The translations under genes were made by a program, and so were the position numbers. Shown one piece after another: positions 54,502-64,000 of a DNA stretch of 64,000 nt. Within the stretch, counting starts at the first letter, position 1. Every line of letters starts with the position of its first letter. The stretch is from Rhodoluna limnophila (GTDB lineage: Bacteria; Actinomycetota; Actinomycetes; Actinomycetales; Microbacteriaceae). The stretch is taken from assembly GCA_945883505.1 (NCBI GenBank), contig CAMCXL010000005.1, positions 1-64,000 of the forward strand. The letters are read 5' to 3'. Below the pieces are notes generated by a model, which did no database searches, was not told the DNA's origin, and saw nothing but the letters and a program-made list of their open reading frames with translations.

Positions 54502-54529
54502 TTGTTGGGTGCTCAACCTTTTGTAGATT
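54502..54529 (+). promoter_or_regulatory. Leaderless promoter for the DUF6716 gene
   Basis: TTGTTG (54502-54507) and TAGATT (54524-54529), spacer 16 bp, with the ATG 6 nt downstream of the -10 box; no ribosome site. The divergent polysialyltransferase-like gene starts at 54400, so 54401-54535 is a shared regulatory region. Confidence 0.45.
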
Positions 54530-54535
54530 GGTCAA

Positions 54536-55741
54536 ATGGCCAGAAACCAGAGCGTGCTTTTTGTTGCAACGACAGACTCTTACCTGAAATGGGCCCAGGG
54601 CTTGCGCTCAGAACTTGCCGGTCAAATCCCTTCGACTCTCTACATGCTCAAGTCCCTACAAAACCCATCAGCTCGTCAAACTGTGATCGCAGTGGGCCAG
54701 GAGCAGGCCGCAGCATTAGAGCGAAAGCATCTATTTACGGTTCTGAGATGGATCCGCAGAAACAAGCCAACGGCTGTTGTAGTTGCCGCAACCTCGCCAG
54801 CTCTGGTGGTTATGCGTTGGCTCCTAAACTTTTCGTCTTGGGGGCGCGCGGTTGCTCTGGTATCCGGCTCTCCCGGTATTGCCTACCATCTGGTCGGCAA
54901 GCCGCTTAAGGCTCGGGCCGAGGCCGACCTAATCATTGTCGCCAGCACTAGGGAGCTAGAAAGATTTACCAGAGCTCTTGAACAACTCGGATCCAAATCC
55001 AGCTTGGCCTTATCCACTCTTCCGTTTCTCGAAAGTGTCAGAGATAGCGAGAAATTTTCAGGGCCGAAGACTCTTGTGTTTGCTCCACAACCTGACATGC
55101 CAAAGTCTAAACAGGACAGGGAGCGAGTCCTTCTATCCTTGAATGAAATCGCCAGTCGCGAACCAGATCTGAAAGTTGTGGTGAAACTTCGTGCCATTGA
55201 TGGCGAGGCCCAAACTCACTATGAGAGCTTTTCTTACCCAGAGCTAACTTCTGAGTTAGTTGCTAGCGGGCGCCTGCGTGCCGGGCGATTGGAGTTTGTA
55301 CTTGGGTCGATTCAGGAGCAGCTATTGAACGAAAATGCTTCGCTCATGACCTTGTCTTCAACAGCTGCCCTGGAGGCGATGGCCTCCGGAAACCCGATTC
55401 AGATAATCGATGATTTTGGTGTCTCTGATGAGATCGCAACCAGTGTCTTCGAGGGATCTGAGATTCTGCTACCCATATTGCAGTTCAACTCGAATGAACT
55501 AAGGGAGCCAGCCGATCGCTGGCTAACCGAGAATTACTTTCACCCTCGTGAACTAAACGATTGGATTGAGGCATTGGATCAGCTCTCAACAACCGCTATG
55601 CCAAAGGTCAGGACACTAATTCCTAAATCGCTGGGGCTCTCGATGTTTGTTGGGGAGTTATTGAGGCTTGTGTTCCCCAACGCTTTTGGAAGAAGTCTGA
55701 TAAAACTACTCAAGCGTATCGCGGGAAAAGAAGCTGGTTAG
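54536..55741 (+). CDS. DUF6716-type putative glycosyltransferase
   Basis: 401 residues, no signal peptide. It matches the pattern of the DUF6716 putative glycosyltransferase family of Microbacteriaceae: GT-B-like FVATTDSYLKWAQGL start, VFAPQPDMPKSKQD and a second-domain block LMTLSSTAALEAMASGNPI. The donor is unknown, but location between nonulosonate genes suggests the same glycan. It overlaps the convergent sulfotransferase gene by 36 nt. Confidence 0.65.
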   Translation: MARNQSVLFVATTDSYLKWAQGLRSELAGQIPSTLYMLKSLQNPSARQTVIAVGQEQAAALERKHLFTVLRWIRRNKPTAVVVAATSPALVVMRWLLNFSSWGRAVALVSGSPGIAYHLVGKPLKARAEADLIIVASTRELERFTRALEQLGSKSSLALSTLPFLESVRDSEKFSGPKTLVFAPQPDMPKSKQDRERVLLSLNEIASREPDLKVVVKLRAIDGEAQTHYESFSYPELTSELVASGRLRAGRLEFVLGSIQEQLLNENASLMTLSSTAALEAMASGNPIQIIDDFGVSDEIATSVFEGSEILLPILQFNSNELREPADRWLTENYFHPRELNDWIEALDQLSTTAMPKVRTLIPKSLGLSMFVGELLRLVFPNAFGRSLIKLLKRIAGKEAG

Positions 55742-56788
55742 CTTCGTAACAATCCTTTTTCTAATCTCTGCAAAAAGTCTTGGAACACTGGCGTGGGCTA
55801 AGTAATGCTTGGGCTTTATGGTCGCAATCGCCTTCGCTACAGTTTCTATATAAACGTGACTGGGGATCAGATCTGAGGAAATTATGGCTTCGTCGCTAGC
55901 TGAGGGCCACTGCCCCTTTGTCAAAACTCCAAGTTTCCTAATCGCAGACTCCTGTTCGCCAGCGACCCTAAGGTAGTTCTTGGTCAGGGCTTCCGAGAGG
56001 CCGATTTTCTTGCTCTCCGGGTTTGGTGATGCACTAGAGGCCATGCTGGCGATGAACTTCTCTCGAAAAATTGGAGCCCACTCGCTCTCAACTCGGGTTG
56101 GTCCAAGCTCTTTGCGAAGCGCAATTACCAGGGCGAGCTCTTCGCTATCTAAAGATCTGTTCAACCGAATCTTGTCTGAGCCGGAAAGCAATCCCTCGGG
56201 TAAGCCAAGCTGAGTCTCAAAAAATTGCATCAAGAATTCTGGTTGGAGCTCGTCCACAAACACCACGTGTACTTGAGAAGGTCCAAGGGCCTTAGCCCAG
56301 CGCTCGACGATTAGGTCGTAGGAGTGGCGCTTCCAGAAAAGTCTCGTCTCGTGGTCTGTGTCCGGCTCTTCAAGAAGATTAGTGAAGTACTCACCGGGTG
56401 CCTTGGTGTATCCAGAGCGAACAAACTGTTGATACTGAGAGGGCACAACTTTATCCAGTCGCCTAGCGCTGAAGAACACCTCGATTGAGGTGTTCGAGCC
56501 AGCCGAGTCAACTAGTTCGGCAATGTCCGACGCCTTTAGCTCGCTAAAAAACTCGCTTGCGAGCAGCACTAAGTTGTGCCGCTTAGTGAGCTTGGTGATG
56601 GCTTTTCTAGCCTTGGCTAGAGTGTCTCTCTCGGTAATCTTGGCGAGTCTGTGCTGAGCGTATTTGCCGTGACCTTCAGGGTAGTAAATCCCTAGCTGCT
56701 TGAGTTCTTGCCGCTTACCCATCAGGGCGGCCTGAACTGCAGTTGTTCCAGACTTATGGAACCCTGCGTAAATTACAAGTCTTGGCAA
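55706..56788 (-). CDS. Sulfotransferase-family protein
   Basis: 360 residues from a TTG two nt after the neuB stop, so the two are transcribed together. P-loop-like GFHKSGTTAVQAALMGKR near the N-terminus and a 3'-phosphate site FFSARRLDKVVPSQYQQFVRS. This type is frequent in actinobacterial and proteobacterial glycan loci. It would transfer sulfate from PAPS; its link to neuB points to a sulfated nonulosonate glycan. Confidence 0.8.
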   Translation of the reverse strand: MPRLVIYAGFHKSGTTAVQAALMGKRQELKQLGIYYPEGHGKYAQHRLAKITERDTLAKARKAITKLTKRHNLVLLASEFFSELKASDIAELVDSAGSNTSIEVFFSARRLDKVVPSQYQQFVRSGYTKAPGEYFTNLLEEPDTDHETRLFWKRHSYDLIVERWAKALGPSQVHVVFVDELQPEFLMQFFETQLGLPEGLLSGSDKIRLNRSLDSEELALVIALRKELGPTRVESEWAPIFREKFIASMASSASPNPESKKIGLSEALTKNYLRVAGEQESAIRKLGVLTKGQWPSASDEAIISSDLIPSHVYIETVAKAIATIKPKHYLAHASVPRLFAEIRKRIVTKLTSFFSRDTLE

Positions 56789-56790
56789 AC

Positions 56791-57666
56791 CTAAGCGTCG
56801 ACGCGACGCAATTTGCTAAGCGGTGCTAGCTCGCCTGGGTAAATTCGTTTCACGCCATCTCCCATCGCCTGCTCGATAACCCGAATGTCTCGTATCAAGG
56901 ATACAAAACCTTTGGGCTCAAGCGATGCGCCGTGGTCGCTACCCCACATTGCACGATCTAAGGTGATGTGTCGCTCTACGCTTACTGCTCCCAAAGCAAC
57001 AGCAGCGATAGATATCTGAAGACCGGTCTCGTGGCCCGAGTACCCCACTGGCACGTTGTAGCGCTCCTTCAATGTTGTGATCATCCGGAGGTTTGCCTCT
57101 TCTGGTGGCAATGGGTAGGTAGAGGTGGCGTGCATCATGCTTAGGTTCTCGGTTCCAAGAGTCTGGACAGCTTTATCAATCTGGTCGATGGTTGACATGC
57201 CGGTTGAGAGAATCACTGGCTTTTTTGTTTCAGCAATTTTTGCAAGCATCGAAAGATCGGTCACCGAAGCGGATGCGATTTTGTAGGCAACGACGTTCAT
57301 GCTCTCGAGGAATTCAACGGCGTTCTCGTCCCAAGGGGAAGCAAACCAATCAATTCCTTTTTCACGACAGTAGGCGTCAATTTCCGAGTACTGCTCTTGC
57401 TCGAACTCAACACGGTATCGGTATTCCAAATACGTCATGGTTCCCCAGGGGGTTTCCCTTGGGGTTGACTTCATGTGCTCGGGGGTTGAGATGTCTGGAG
57501 TGCGCTTCTGAAACTTGACAGCTTGTGCACCTGCCTCAACCGCAACATCGATGAGCTGCTTGGCGATTTCAACGGAGCCGTTATGGTTTAAGCCAATCTC
57601 GGCAATTACGTATACGGGCTGGTCGTCGCCTATCGAGCGCGAACCGATTGTTAAGTTGTTTGACAT
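56791..57666 (-). CDS. N-acetylneuraminate synthase-like (NeuB family), no SAF domain
   Basis: 291 residues. The TIM-barrel core is complete: AEIGLNHNGSVEIAKQL (22-38), AVKFQKRTPD, STGMSTIDQI, HATSTYPLPPEE and VSVERHITLD. NeuB condenses PEP with a hexose derivative to make a nonulosonic acid. The family is normally about 340-350 residues with a C-terminal SAF (antifreeze-like) domain; this one stops just after the linker (LAPLSKLRRVDA), exactly at the domain boundary, with no sign of a frameshift. The substrate (ManNAc, Man-6-phosphate or other) cannot be read. No NeuC epimerase is in the window. Confidence 0.85.
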   Translation of the reverse strand: MSNNLTIGSRSIGDDQPVYVIAEIGLNHNGSVEIAKQLIDVAVEAGAQAVKFQKRTPDISTPEHMKSTPRETPWGTMTYLEYRYRVEFEQEQYSEIDAYCREKGIDWFASPWDENAVEFLESMNVVAYKIASASVTDLSMLAKIAETKKPVILSTGMSTIDQIDKAVQTLGTENLSMMHATSTYPLPPEEANLRMITTLKERYNVPVGYSGHETGLQISIAAVALGAVSVERHITLDRAMWGSDHGASLEPKGFVSLIRDIRVIEQAMGDGVKRIYPGELAPLSKLRRVDA

Positions 57667-57829
57667 GCGATTAACAATTCGTTAGCTAGGTAGACAAGCT
57701 AGAAACGCAATCCTACGCGAATGTTAACTTTTGATAACCAGTTGGCTCTGGTCCCAGCGCCTTCTGCGCCAGCTAAGGCCGACGGCTCCTGCAGTCTCTT
57801 GGGGGAGATTATCGTGGCTTCAGAAGAGA

Positions 57830-57857
57830 AAAATCTCCCCTCTAGTTAGAGGGGAGA
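57830..57857 (-). terminator. Intrinsic terminator next to the displaced tRNA-Ala end
   Basis: On the minus strand, a 12-bp perfect stem ATCTCCCCTCTA/TAGAGGGGAGAT is followed by TTTTT. It lies just downstream (minus sense) of the tRNA-Ala 3'-end copy at 57862-57879, and looks like the original terminator of tRNA-Ala before insertion of the islet. Confidence 0.75.
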
Positions 57858-57861
57858 TATT

Positions 57862-57879
57862 CTTTGTGGAGACTAGGGG
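57862..57879. repeat. Attachment-site copy 1: tRNA-Ala 3' end (18 bp)
   Basis: CTTTGTGGAGACTAGGGG is identical at 17 of 18 positions to 58571-58588, which is the real 3' end of tRNA-Ala with four flanking bases. The copies are direct and 709 bp apart, bracketing one acetyltransferase gene. This is the structure left by site-specific integration into a tRNA gene. Confidence 0.75.
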
Positions 57880-57929
57880 TATTGACGTACCTAGTAATGA
57901 CGGGGGCTGTAGAGGTGCGGTTTGTATTT

Positions 57930-57952
57930 TCAGACTATATATCAGACTATTT
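57930..57952. repeat. 23-bp direct repeat, copy 1 (second copy 58501-58523)
   Basis: 22 of 23 bases are identical between the copies. Each contains two TCAGACTAT units 12 bp apart. The copies flank the acetyltransferase gene and lie inside the attachment-site copies, where recombinase arm-binding sites would be expected. Confidence 0.7.
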
Positions 57953-57961
57953 TTGATGCGT

Positions 57962-58453
57962 TTAGAAGGGTAGGGGCTTTACAAGAAGAACCCTGTCCTC
58001 GCCTTTTCCATCAAAGTCTTTGTGGCCTAATGCTTGAGTGGGCGAAACTAGGTCACCGCTATTCTCTATGGCCATAAAACCGAGAGATTCGTGAAATCTC
58101 AGCGATGTTGTGTTGATAGGCGAAGTCACAGCTTCAATCCGATTTGCCCCAAGACCAAGAGTTTTAGTTGCAAATGCCTCGTAGAGCAATCTTCCTAACC
58201 CATCGGTCCTGTATGCGGGATCAACTCCAATGAAATGTACATAAGCCTTGGTTTTGTCTGTTTGGGAAATGTATCCAACTAGAAATGCGATTGGCTGAGA
58301 ACTATCGCTCCGAACTACAAAACTTGTGGATGCGAAATCCTTGAACCAAAGTTTTGGCAGCATGGGAGACATGTTTCTGCCATCCCACCAAACATCCAGG
58401 TTTTGTGAGATGTGAGGAAAATCTTCCTCGGTTAGTTGCGAGATCTCGTACAT
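57962..58453 (-). CDS. GNAT-family N-acetyltransferase in a tRNA-Ala islet
   Basis: 163 residues. N-terminal YEISQLTEEDFPHISQNLDVW, acetyl-CoA loop VDPAYRTDGLGRLLYEAFA (Q/R-x-x-G-x-G/A variant R-T-D-G-L-G) and the C-terminal INTTSLRFHESLGFMAI, the standard GNAT architecture. Substrate unknown. It is the only gene of a 709-bp insert between two copies of the tRNA-Ala 3' end, with 23-bp direct repeats near both ends and no recombinase. Confidence 0.85.
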   Translation of the reverse strand: MYEISQLTEEDFPHISQNLDVWWDGRNMSPMLPKLWFKDFASTSFVVRSDSSQPIAFLVGYISQTDKTKAYVHFIGVDPAYRTDGLGRLLYEAFATKTLGLGANRIEAVTSPINTTSLRFHESLGFMAIENSGDLVSPTQALGHKDFDGKGEDRVLLVKPLPF

Positions 58454-58500
58454 AAACCAACTTTATTCCAGCACCTTCAAATGAACGACTGTCCACGGAG

Positions 58501-58523
58501 TCAGACTATAAATCAGACTATTT
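58501..58523. repeat. 23-bp direct repeat, copy 2
   Basis: Partner of 57930-57952 with one mismatch; contains the tandem TCAGACTAT units. Located between the acetyltransferase start and the tRNA-Ala terminator. Confidence 0.7.
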
Positions 58524-58535
58524 CTCCACACAAAT

Positions 58536-58569
58536 AAAAAACTCCCCCTATTTCTAGAGAGAGTTTTTT
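58536..58569 (-). terminator. Bidirectional terminator downstream of tRNA-Ala
   Basis: AAAAAACTC (58536-58544) pairs with GAGTTTTTT (58561-58569). In both directions a T-run follows the stem. In minus sense it directly follows the mature tRNA-Ala end (58576). It differs in sequence from the terminator at 57830-57857 although both follow a copy of the same tRNA end. Confidence 0.8.
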
Positions 58570-58570
58570 A

Positions 58571-58588
58571 CTTCGTGGAGACTAGGGG
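58571..58588. repeat. Attachment-site copy 2: native 3' end of tRNA-Ala
   Basis: CTTCGTGGAGACTAGGGG, 17/18 identical to 57862-57879; bases 58576-58588 belong to tRNA-Ala. See copy 1. Confidence 0.75.
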
Positions 58589-58648
58589 GGTCGAACCCCT
58601 GACCCCCTGCTTGCAAAGCAGGTGCTCTACCAACTGAGCTAAGTCCCC
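58576..58648 (-). tRNA. tRNA-Ala (anticodon TGC)
   Basis: 73 nt; acceptor GGGGACT/AGTCTCC with a G-U pair, D-loop AGCTCAGTTGGTAGAGC, anticodon loop TTTGCAA, T-loop GGTTCGACCC. CCA is not encoded. Its 3' end is duplicated at 57862-57879. Confidence 0.95.
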
Positions 58649-58680
58649 GTTTTGGAACCCTCAAATGTTTCGAGGCTTCC

Positions 58681-58757
58681 TGGTGGGCCTAGGAGGACTT
58701 GAACCTCCGACCTCTTCATTATCAGTGAAGCGCTCTAACCACCTGAGCTATAGGCCC
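58681..58757 (-). tRNA. tRNA-Ile (anticodon GAT)
   Basis: 74 nt plus encoded CCA; acceptor GGGCCTA/TAGGCCC, anticodon loop CTGATAA, T-loop GGTTCAAGTCC. Upstream of tRNA-Ala in the same transcription unit, the conserved order downstream of gyrA. Confidence 0.96.
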
Positions 58758-58824
58758 ATAGAGCCTTCCAAAGTCTAATGCATCCCAAATCAATGCTCAA
58801 ACCCCGTTATGGGCCTAGGTACTT

Positions 58825-59235
58825 CTAGTTATTCGTGAAGCTAACGGCAATGCCGCCAGTGATCTTGCCGATCACGTTGAAGATCATTGCGTAGAGCCCA
58901 GCAAGGGCTGTTCCCAAAATGACATTCACAATCGCCAGTGTGCTGGCAAAAGACATAACCCTGGGGAGCGATAGCTCCTGCTCGATGTCAACTCCACCAT
59001 CACCGAAGACTCCAGAAAGAAGTGAGTTCAGTGAAGCGAACAGACCAATCTCGCCAACCACAAACCAAAGCGCCAAGAAGCCAACGATGGTTGCAATACC
59101 GGCCGCTACCGTGATGAAAAAGCCCGCCTTGATGGCGGACCAAACCTGTATTTTGACGAGCTTCAGCTGGACTTGTTTTTGGGCAGGTGCTGTGCGGGAG
59201 CCGAATCTTGATTTTCTTGGCTGTGCATCGCTCAT
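58825..59235 (-). CDS. DUF3566 transmembrane protein
   Basis: 136 residues. Basic N-terminus, two membrane segments: about 33-60 ([20 protein letters not shown]) and about 95-125 ([20 protein letters not shown]). DUF3566 proteins are conserved in actinobacteria directly downstream of gyrA; the function is not established. Overlaps the gyrA stop by 4 nt, so co-translated with gyrase. Confidence 0.92.
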   Translation of the reverse strand: MSDAQPRKSRFGSRTAPAQKQVQLKLVKIQVWSAIKAGFFITVAAGIATIVGFLALWFVVGEIGLFASLNSLLSGVFGDGGVDIEQELSLPRVMSFASTLAIVNVILGTALAGLYAMIFNVIGKITGGIAVSFTNN

Positions 59236-61727
59236 TCTTCTGTTGCCCCTTCCAGATTTCGCTCGGAGTTCTTCGCTAGTCCAATAACTGAGTCGGCTTC
59301 ATTGAATCTTGCAAACACAACACCCATGGTGTCCCGGCCCTTGGCCGGAACCTCACTGACAGCTGACCTGACAACTTTACCGCTCGAGAGCACAACTAGC
59401 ACCTCGTCGGATTCGCTACAGATAATAGCTCCCACCAAATCACCGCGTTTTTCTTCGAGTTTGGCCACCTTTATGCCCAGACCACCCCGGTTTTGAGGTC
59501 GGTATTGATCCACCGCAGTTCGCTTGGCATAGCCACCTTCGGTGGCAATAAACACATAGGAGTCATCAATGTCATTGATGACGGTTGCCGAGAGCAAGAA
59601 ATCTCCCTTTCGGAAATTCATGCCGATATTTCCTGAGGTGTCTCGTCCCATCGCGCGAAGTGATTTCTCCGATGCCGAGAACCTGATTGACATTCCTTTT
59701 CTGGAAACCAGAAGTAAATCATCGGTATTAGAAACCAGCATCGCGGCAACAACTTCATCGTCACCCTTTAGCTTGATCGCGATGATGCCTCCGGAGCGTG
59801 GTGTGTCATAGGCCTCGAGGGCTGTCTTTTTAACAAGACCGCTGCGAGTTGCAAGAACCAGATATGGCGCCTTGCTGTAATCCTTGATGTCCAAAATGGA
59901 AGCGATTTGCTCGTCGGGTTGCAGGGCAAGCAAGTTAGCCACGTGCTGACCCTTAGCGTCTCTTCCTGCTTCTTGAACCTCGTAGGCCTTGGCACGATAA
60001 ACCCGGCCCCGGTTAGTAAAGAACAACAGCCAGTGATGTGTTGTAGTGACAAAAAAGTGTGACACAACATCGTCGGCTCGAAGCGACGCTCCCTTAACAC
60101 CCTTGCCGCCGCGGTGCTGGCTTCGGTAGTTAGTTGACTTGGTGCGCTTGATGTAGCCACCGCGAGTGACGGTGATAACCATCTCTTCTTCGGGGATTAG
60201 ATCCTCGGTTGAAACATCGTCATCTCCGCCAACCTGAAGGGCAGTTCTTCTTTCGTCGCCGTGGCGAGAAACAACTTCTTCGAGCTCGGACTTGATGATC
60301 TCGCGCTGCTTCTTTGGGCTTGCGATGATCGACTTGTATTCCTTGATCTCAAGTTCGAGGGCTGCTGCCTCATCGATGATCTTCTGGCGCTCAAGGGCGG
60401 CGAGCTGTCTTAGCTGCATGTTCAAAATGGCACGAGCTTGCAGCTCGTCTATTTTGAGCAGCTTGATCAGGCCGTCCTTAGCGTCATCAGCTGTTGCGCT
60501 CTTTCTAATTAAGGCAATGACCTTATCTAGGGCATCTAGGGCCTTTAGGTAACCGCGAAGGATGTGAGCGCGCTCTTCGGCTTTTCTAAGTCTGAAGTTT
60601 GTTCTTCTAACAATGACGTTTACCTGGTGTTCAACCCAGTTGGAGATAAAGCCATCCAAAGAAAGTGTTCTTGGAACTCCGTCAACTAGCGCCAGCATGT
60701 TGGCGGAGAAGTTTTCCCGAAGCTGGGTGTACTTATACAAATTGTTTAGTACAACTCTTGCAACTGCGTCTTTTTTCAAAACAATGACAAGGCGTTGACC
60801 GGTACGACCCGAGGTTTCATCCCGGATGTCTGCAATTCCGGTGAGCTTTCCTTCTTTAACTAGCTCTGCGATTTTCTGAGCCACGTTGTCAGGGTTTACC
60901 TGGTACGGAAGCTCTGTGACTACCAGGCAAGTTCTTCCCTGCAGTTCTTCGACGCTAACGATTGCCCGCATGGTGATTGAACCGCGGCCGGTTCTGTAGG
61001 CATCTTCGATGCCTCGCTTTCCAATAATTTCTGCACCGGTTGGAAAATCCGGTCCCTTGATGCGCTGCATCAAAGCTGCAAGTAACTCTTCTTGGGTTGC
61101 CTCTGGGTTTTCTAGTGCCCAGATAGCGCCGTCTGCTACTTCGCGCAAATTATGCGGTGGGATGTTGGTTGCCATTCCAACCGCGATTCCAATTGATCCG
61201 TTAATTAGAAGGTTTGGAATTCGAGAGGGAAGAATTGTTGGCTCTTGGGTTCTGCCGTCGTAATTGTCTTGGAAATCGACGGTGTCTTCGTCGATGTCTC
61301 GAACCATCTCCATGGCAAGAGGTGCCATCTTGCACTCGGTATATCTAGGTGCAGCAGCTGGGTCGTTTCCGGGAGATCCAAAGTTTCCCTGCCCTAGCAC
61401 CAGTGGGTAGCGAAGGTTCCAAGACTGAACCAAGCGAACTAGGGTGTCATAAATTGCGGTGTCACCGTGCGGGTGGTACTGACCCATGACATCGCCAACC
61501 ACGCGCGAGCACTTGGAGAACTGCTTATCTGGTCTATAGCCGCCGTCATACATCGCATACAAAACTCTGCGGTGAACGGGTTTTAGACCATCCCTGACAT
61601 CTGGAAGGGCGCGGCCAACGATAACGCTCATCGCGTAGTCGAGGTAGCTTCGTTGCATCTCGACCTGGAGGTCGACTTGCTCGACGTGATCCATACGAGG
61701 TTCTGGTGCGTCTGTCTTATCTACCAT
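59232..61727 (-). CDS. gyrA: DNA gyrase subunit A
   Basis: 831 residues. Catalytic Tyr129 in APRYTE, and the quinolone region [10 protein letters not shown] with Thr90 and Asp94 (M. tuberculosis numbering coincides, where residue 90 is Ala). The C-terminal beta-pinwheel has the GyrA box as QHRGGKG, so the second residue differs from the usual QRRGG(R/K)G. With GyrB it introduces negative supercoils. Sixteen nt downstream of gyrB. Confidence 0.97.
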   Translation of the reverse strand: MVDKTDAPEPRMDHVEQVDLQVEMQRSYLDYAMSVIVGRALPDVRDGLKPVHRRVLYAMYDGGYRPDKQFSKCSRVVGDVMGQYHPHGDTAIYDTLVRLVQSWNLRYPLVLGQGNFGSPGNDPAAAPRYTECKMAPLAMEMVRDIDEDTVDFQDNYDGRTQEPTILPSRIPNLLINGSIGIAVGMATNIPPHNLREVADGAIWALENPEATQEELLAALMQRIKGPDFPTGAEIIGKRGIEDAYRTGRGSITMRAIVSVEELQGRTCLVVTELPYQVNPDNVAQKIAELVKEGKLTGIADIRDETSGRTGQRLVIVLKKDAVARVVLNNLYKYTQLRENFSANMLALVDGVPRTLSLDGFISNWVEHQVNVIVRRTNFRLRKAEERAHILRGYLKALDALDKVIALIRKSATADDAKDGLIKLLKIDELQARAILNMQLRQLAALERQKIIDEAAALELEIKEYKSIIASPKKQREIIKSELEEVVSRHGDERRTALQVGGDDDVSTEDLIPEEEMVITVTRGGYIKRTKSTNYRSQHRGGKGVKGASLRADDVVSHFFVTTTHHWLLFFTNRGRVYRAKAYEVQEAGRDAKGQHVANLLALQPDEQIASILDIKDYSKAPYLVLATRSGLVKKTALEAYDTPRSGGIIAIKLKGDDEVVAAMLVSNTDDLLLVSRKGMSIRFSASEKSLRAMGRDTSGNIGMNFRKGDFLLSATVINDIDDSYVFIATEGGYAKRTAVDQYRPQNRGGLGIKVAKLEEKRGDLVGAIICSESDEVLVVLSSGKVVRSAVSEVPAKGRDTMGVVFARFNEADSVIGLAKNSERNLEGATEE

Positions 61728-61743
61728 GGCGTCTTTCTCGTTC

Positions 61744-63951
<2,208 letters not shown>

Positions 63952-63955
63952 TTAG

Positions 63956-64000
63956 TTAGTTCCACATAACTGCGCCTTCGCGACTTACATTGGGGTTTGC
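63956..64000 (-). other. Possible 3' end of the gene upstream of gyrB
   Basis: Minus-strand frame of 14 codons ending in TAA at 63956-63958 runs in from the right edge. In this genome type the gene before gyrB is often a DUF721 (DciA-like) protein after recF, but 14 codons are too few to identify it. Confidence 0.2.

Larger units (their letters stand above)
57667..57961. other. 295-bp gene-free stretch with competing hairpins and a tRNA-Ala 3'-end copy
   Basis: No gene is called. It contains the neuB upstream region, a terminator-like hairpin (57830-57857), the first tRNA-Ala-end copy (57862-57879) and the first 23-bp repeat (57930-57952). GGGGAGATT (57792-57800) can pair with AATCTCCCC (57832-57840), which is also one arm of the hairpin at 57832-57857, so two structures compete. 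Confidence 0.5.

Noticed and set aside
57667-57830. Minus-strand open frame upstream of neuB
   Set aside because: No start codon and no similarity to a known protein; the sequence is better explained as regulatory and terminator DNA.

Overview
The window looks like a chromosomal segment of a small-genome, moderate-GC actinobacterium of the Microbacteriaceae (Luna type, Rhodoluna/Aquiluna-like). This is inferred from gene order (gyrB-gyrA-DUF3566-tRNA-Ile-tRNA-Ala, then ppiA-rhomboid-crgA-pabA-pknB-pknA-pbpA-rodA-pstP-fhaB-fhaA), from frequent GTG/TTG and apparently leaderless starts, and from very tight packing with many 1-4 nt overlaps. The right end should be close to the replication origin because gyrB/gyrA lie there; dnaA itself is outside the window.

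Layout. (1) 1-2590: an AT-rich mobile region ending at tRNA-Arg(ACG): a cut-off acetyltransferase, a winged-helix replication-type protein, iteron-like repeats, a multi-hairpin RNA candidate, a 29-residue ORF and a complete tyrosine recombinase. (2) 2678-10269: surface-polymer genes (pyruvyl-transferase-like protein, GT-D-like protein), a gene remnant, cysD/cysNC for sulfate activation to PAPS, and a flippase-type ABC exporter. (3) 10302-26582: tRNA-Ser x2, FkbM and other methyltransferases, LCP ligase, serS, pheA, a VanY-type carboxypeptidase, a TPP-riboswitch-controlled thiamine transporter lacking its ATPase gene, an orphan DNA methylase, PepO-type peptidase, trhO and pdxH. (4) 26673-38367: the conserved cell-wall growth and Ser/Thr phosphorylation operon and its divergent neighbours. 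(5) 38375-48456: ABC-2 transporter, a large membrane histidine kinase, a beta-oxidation cluster and a glutathione peroxidase. (6) 48528-57666: a glycan locus with nonulosonate synthase (NeuB without its SAF domain), a CMP-nonulosonate synthetase fused to a HAD phosphatase, a polysialyltransferase-like enzyme, a DUF6716 glycosyltransferase and two sulfotransferases. (7) 57667-64000: a 709-bp islet carrying one acetyltransferase between two copies of the tRNA-Ala 3' end, then tRNA-Ala, tRNA-Ile, DUF3566, gyrA and gyrB (gyrB with an 87-residue Lys/Pro/Ala-rich N-terminal extension).

How it may fit together: cysDNC would supply PAPS to the two sulfotransferases near the neuB/neuA genes, and the polysialyltransferase-like enzyme would use the CMP-sugar. 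The combined reading is a sulfated nonulosonic-acid-containing surface glycan. This is inference from gene content, not demonstrated. The other signals without an obvious precedent that I know of are the structured RNA/iteron block in the tRNA-Arg element and the integrase-less tRNA-Ala islet.
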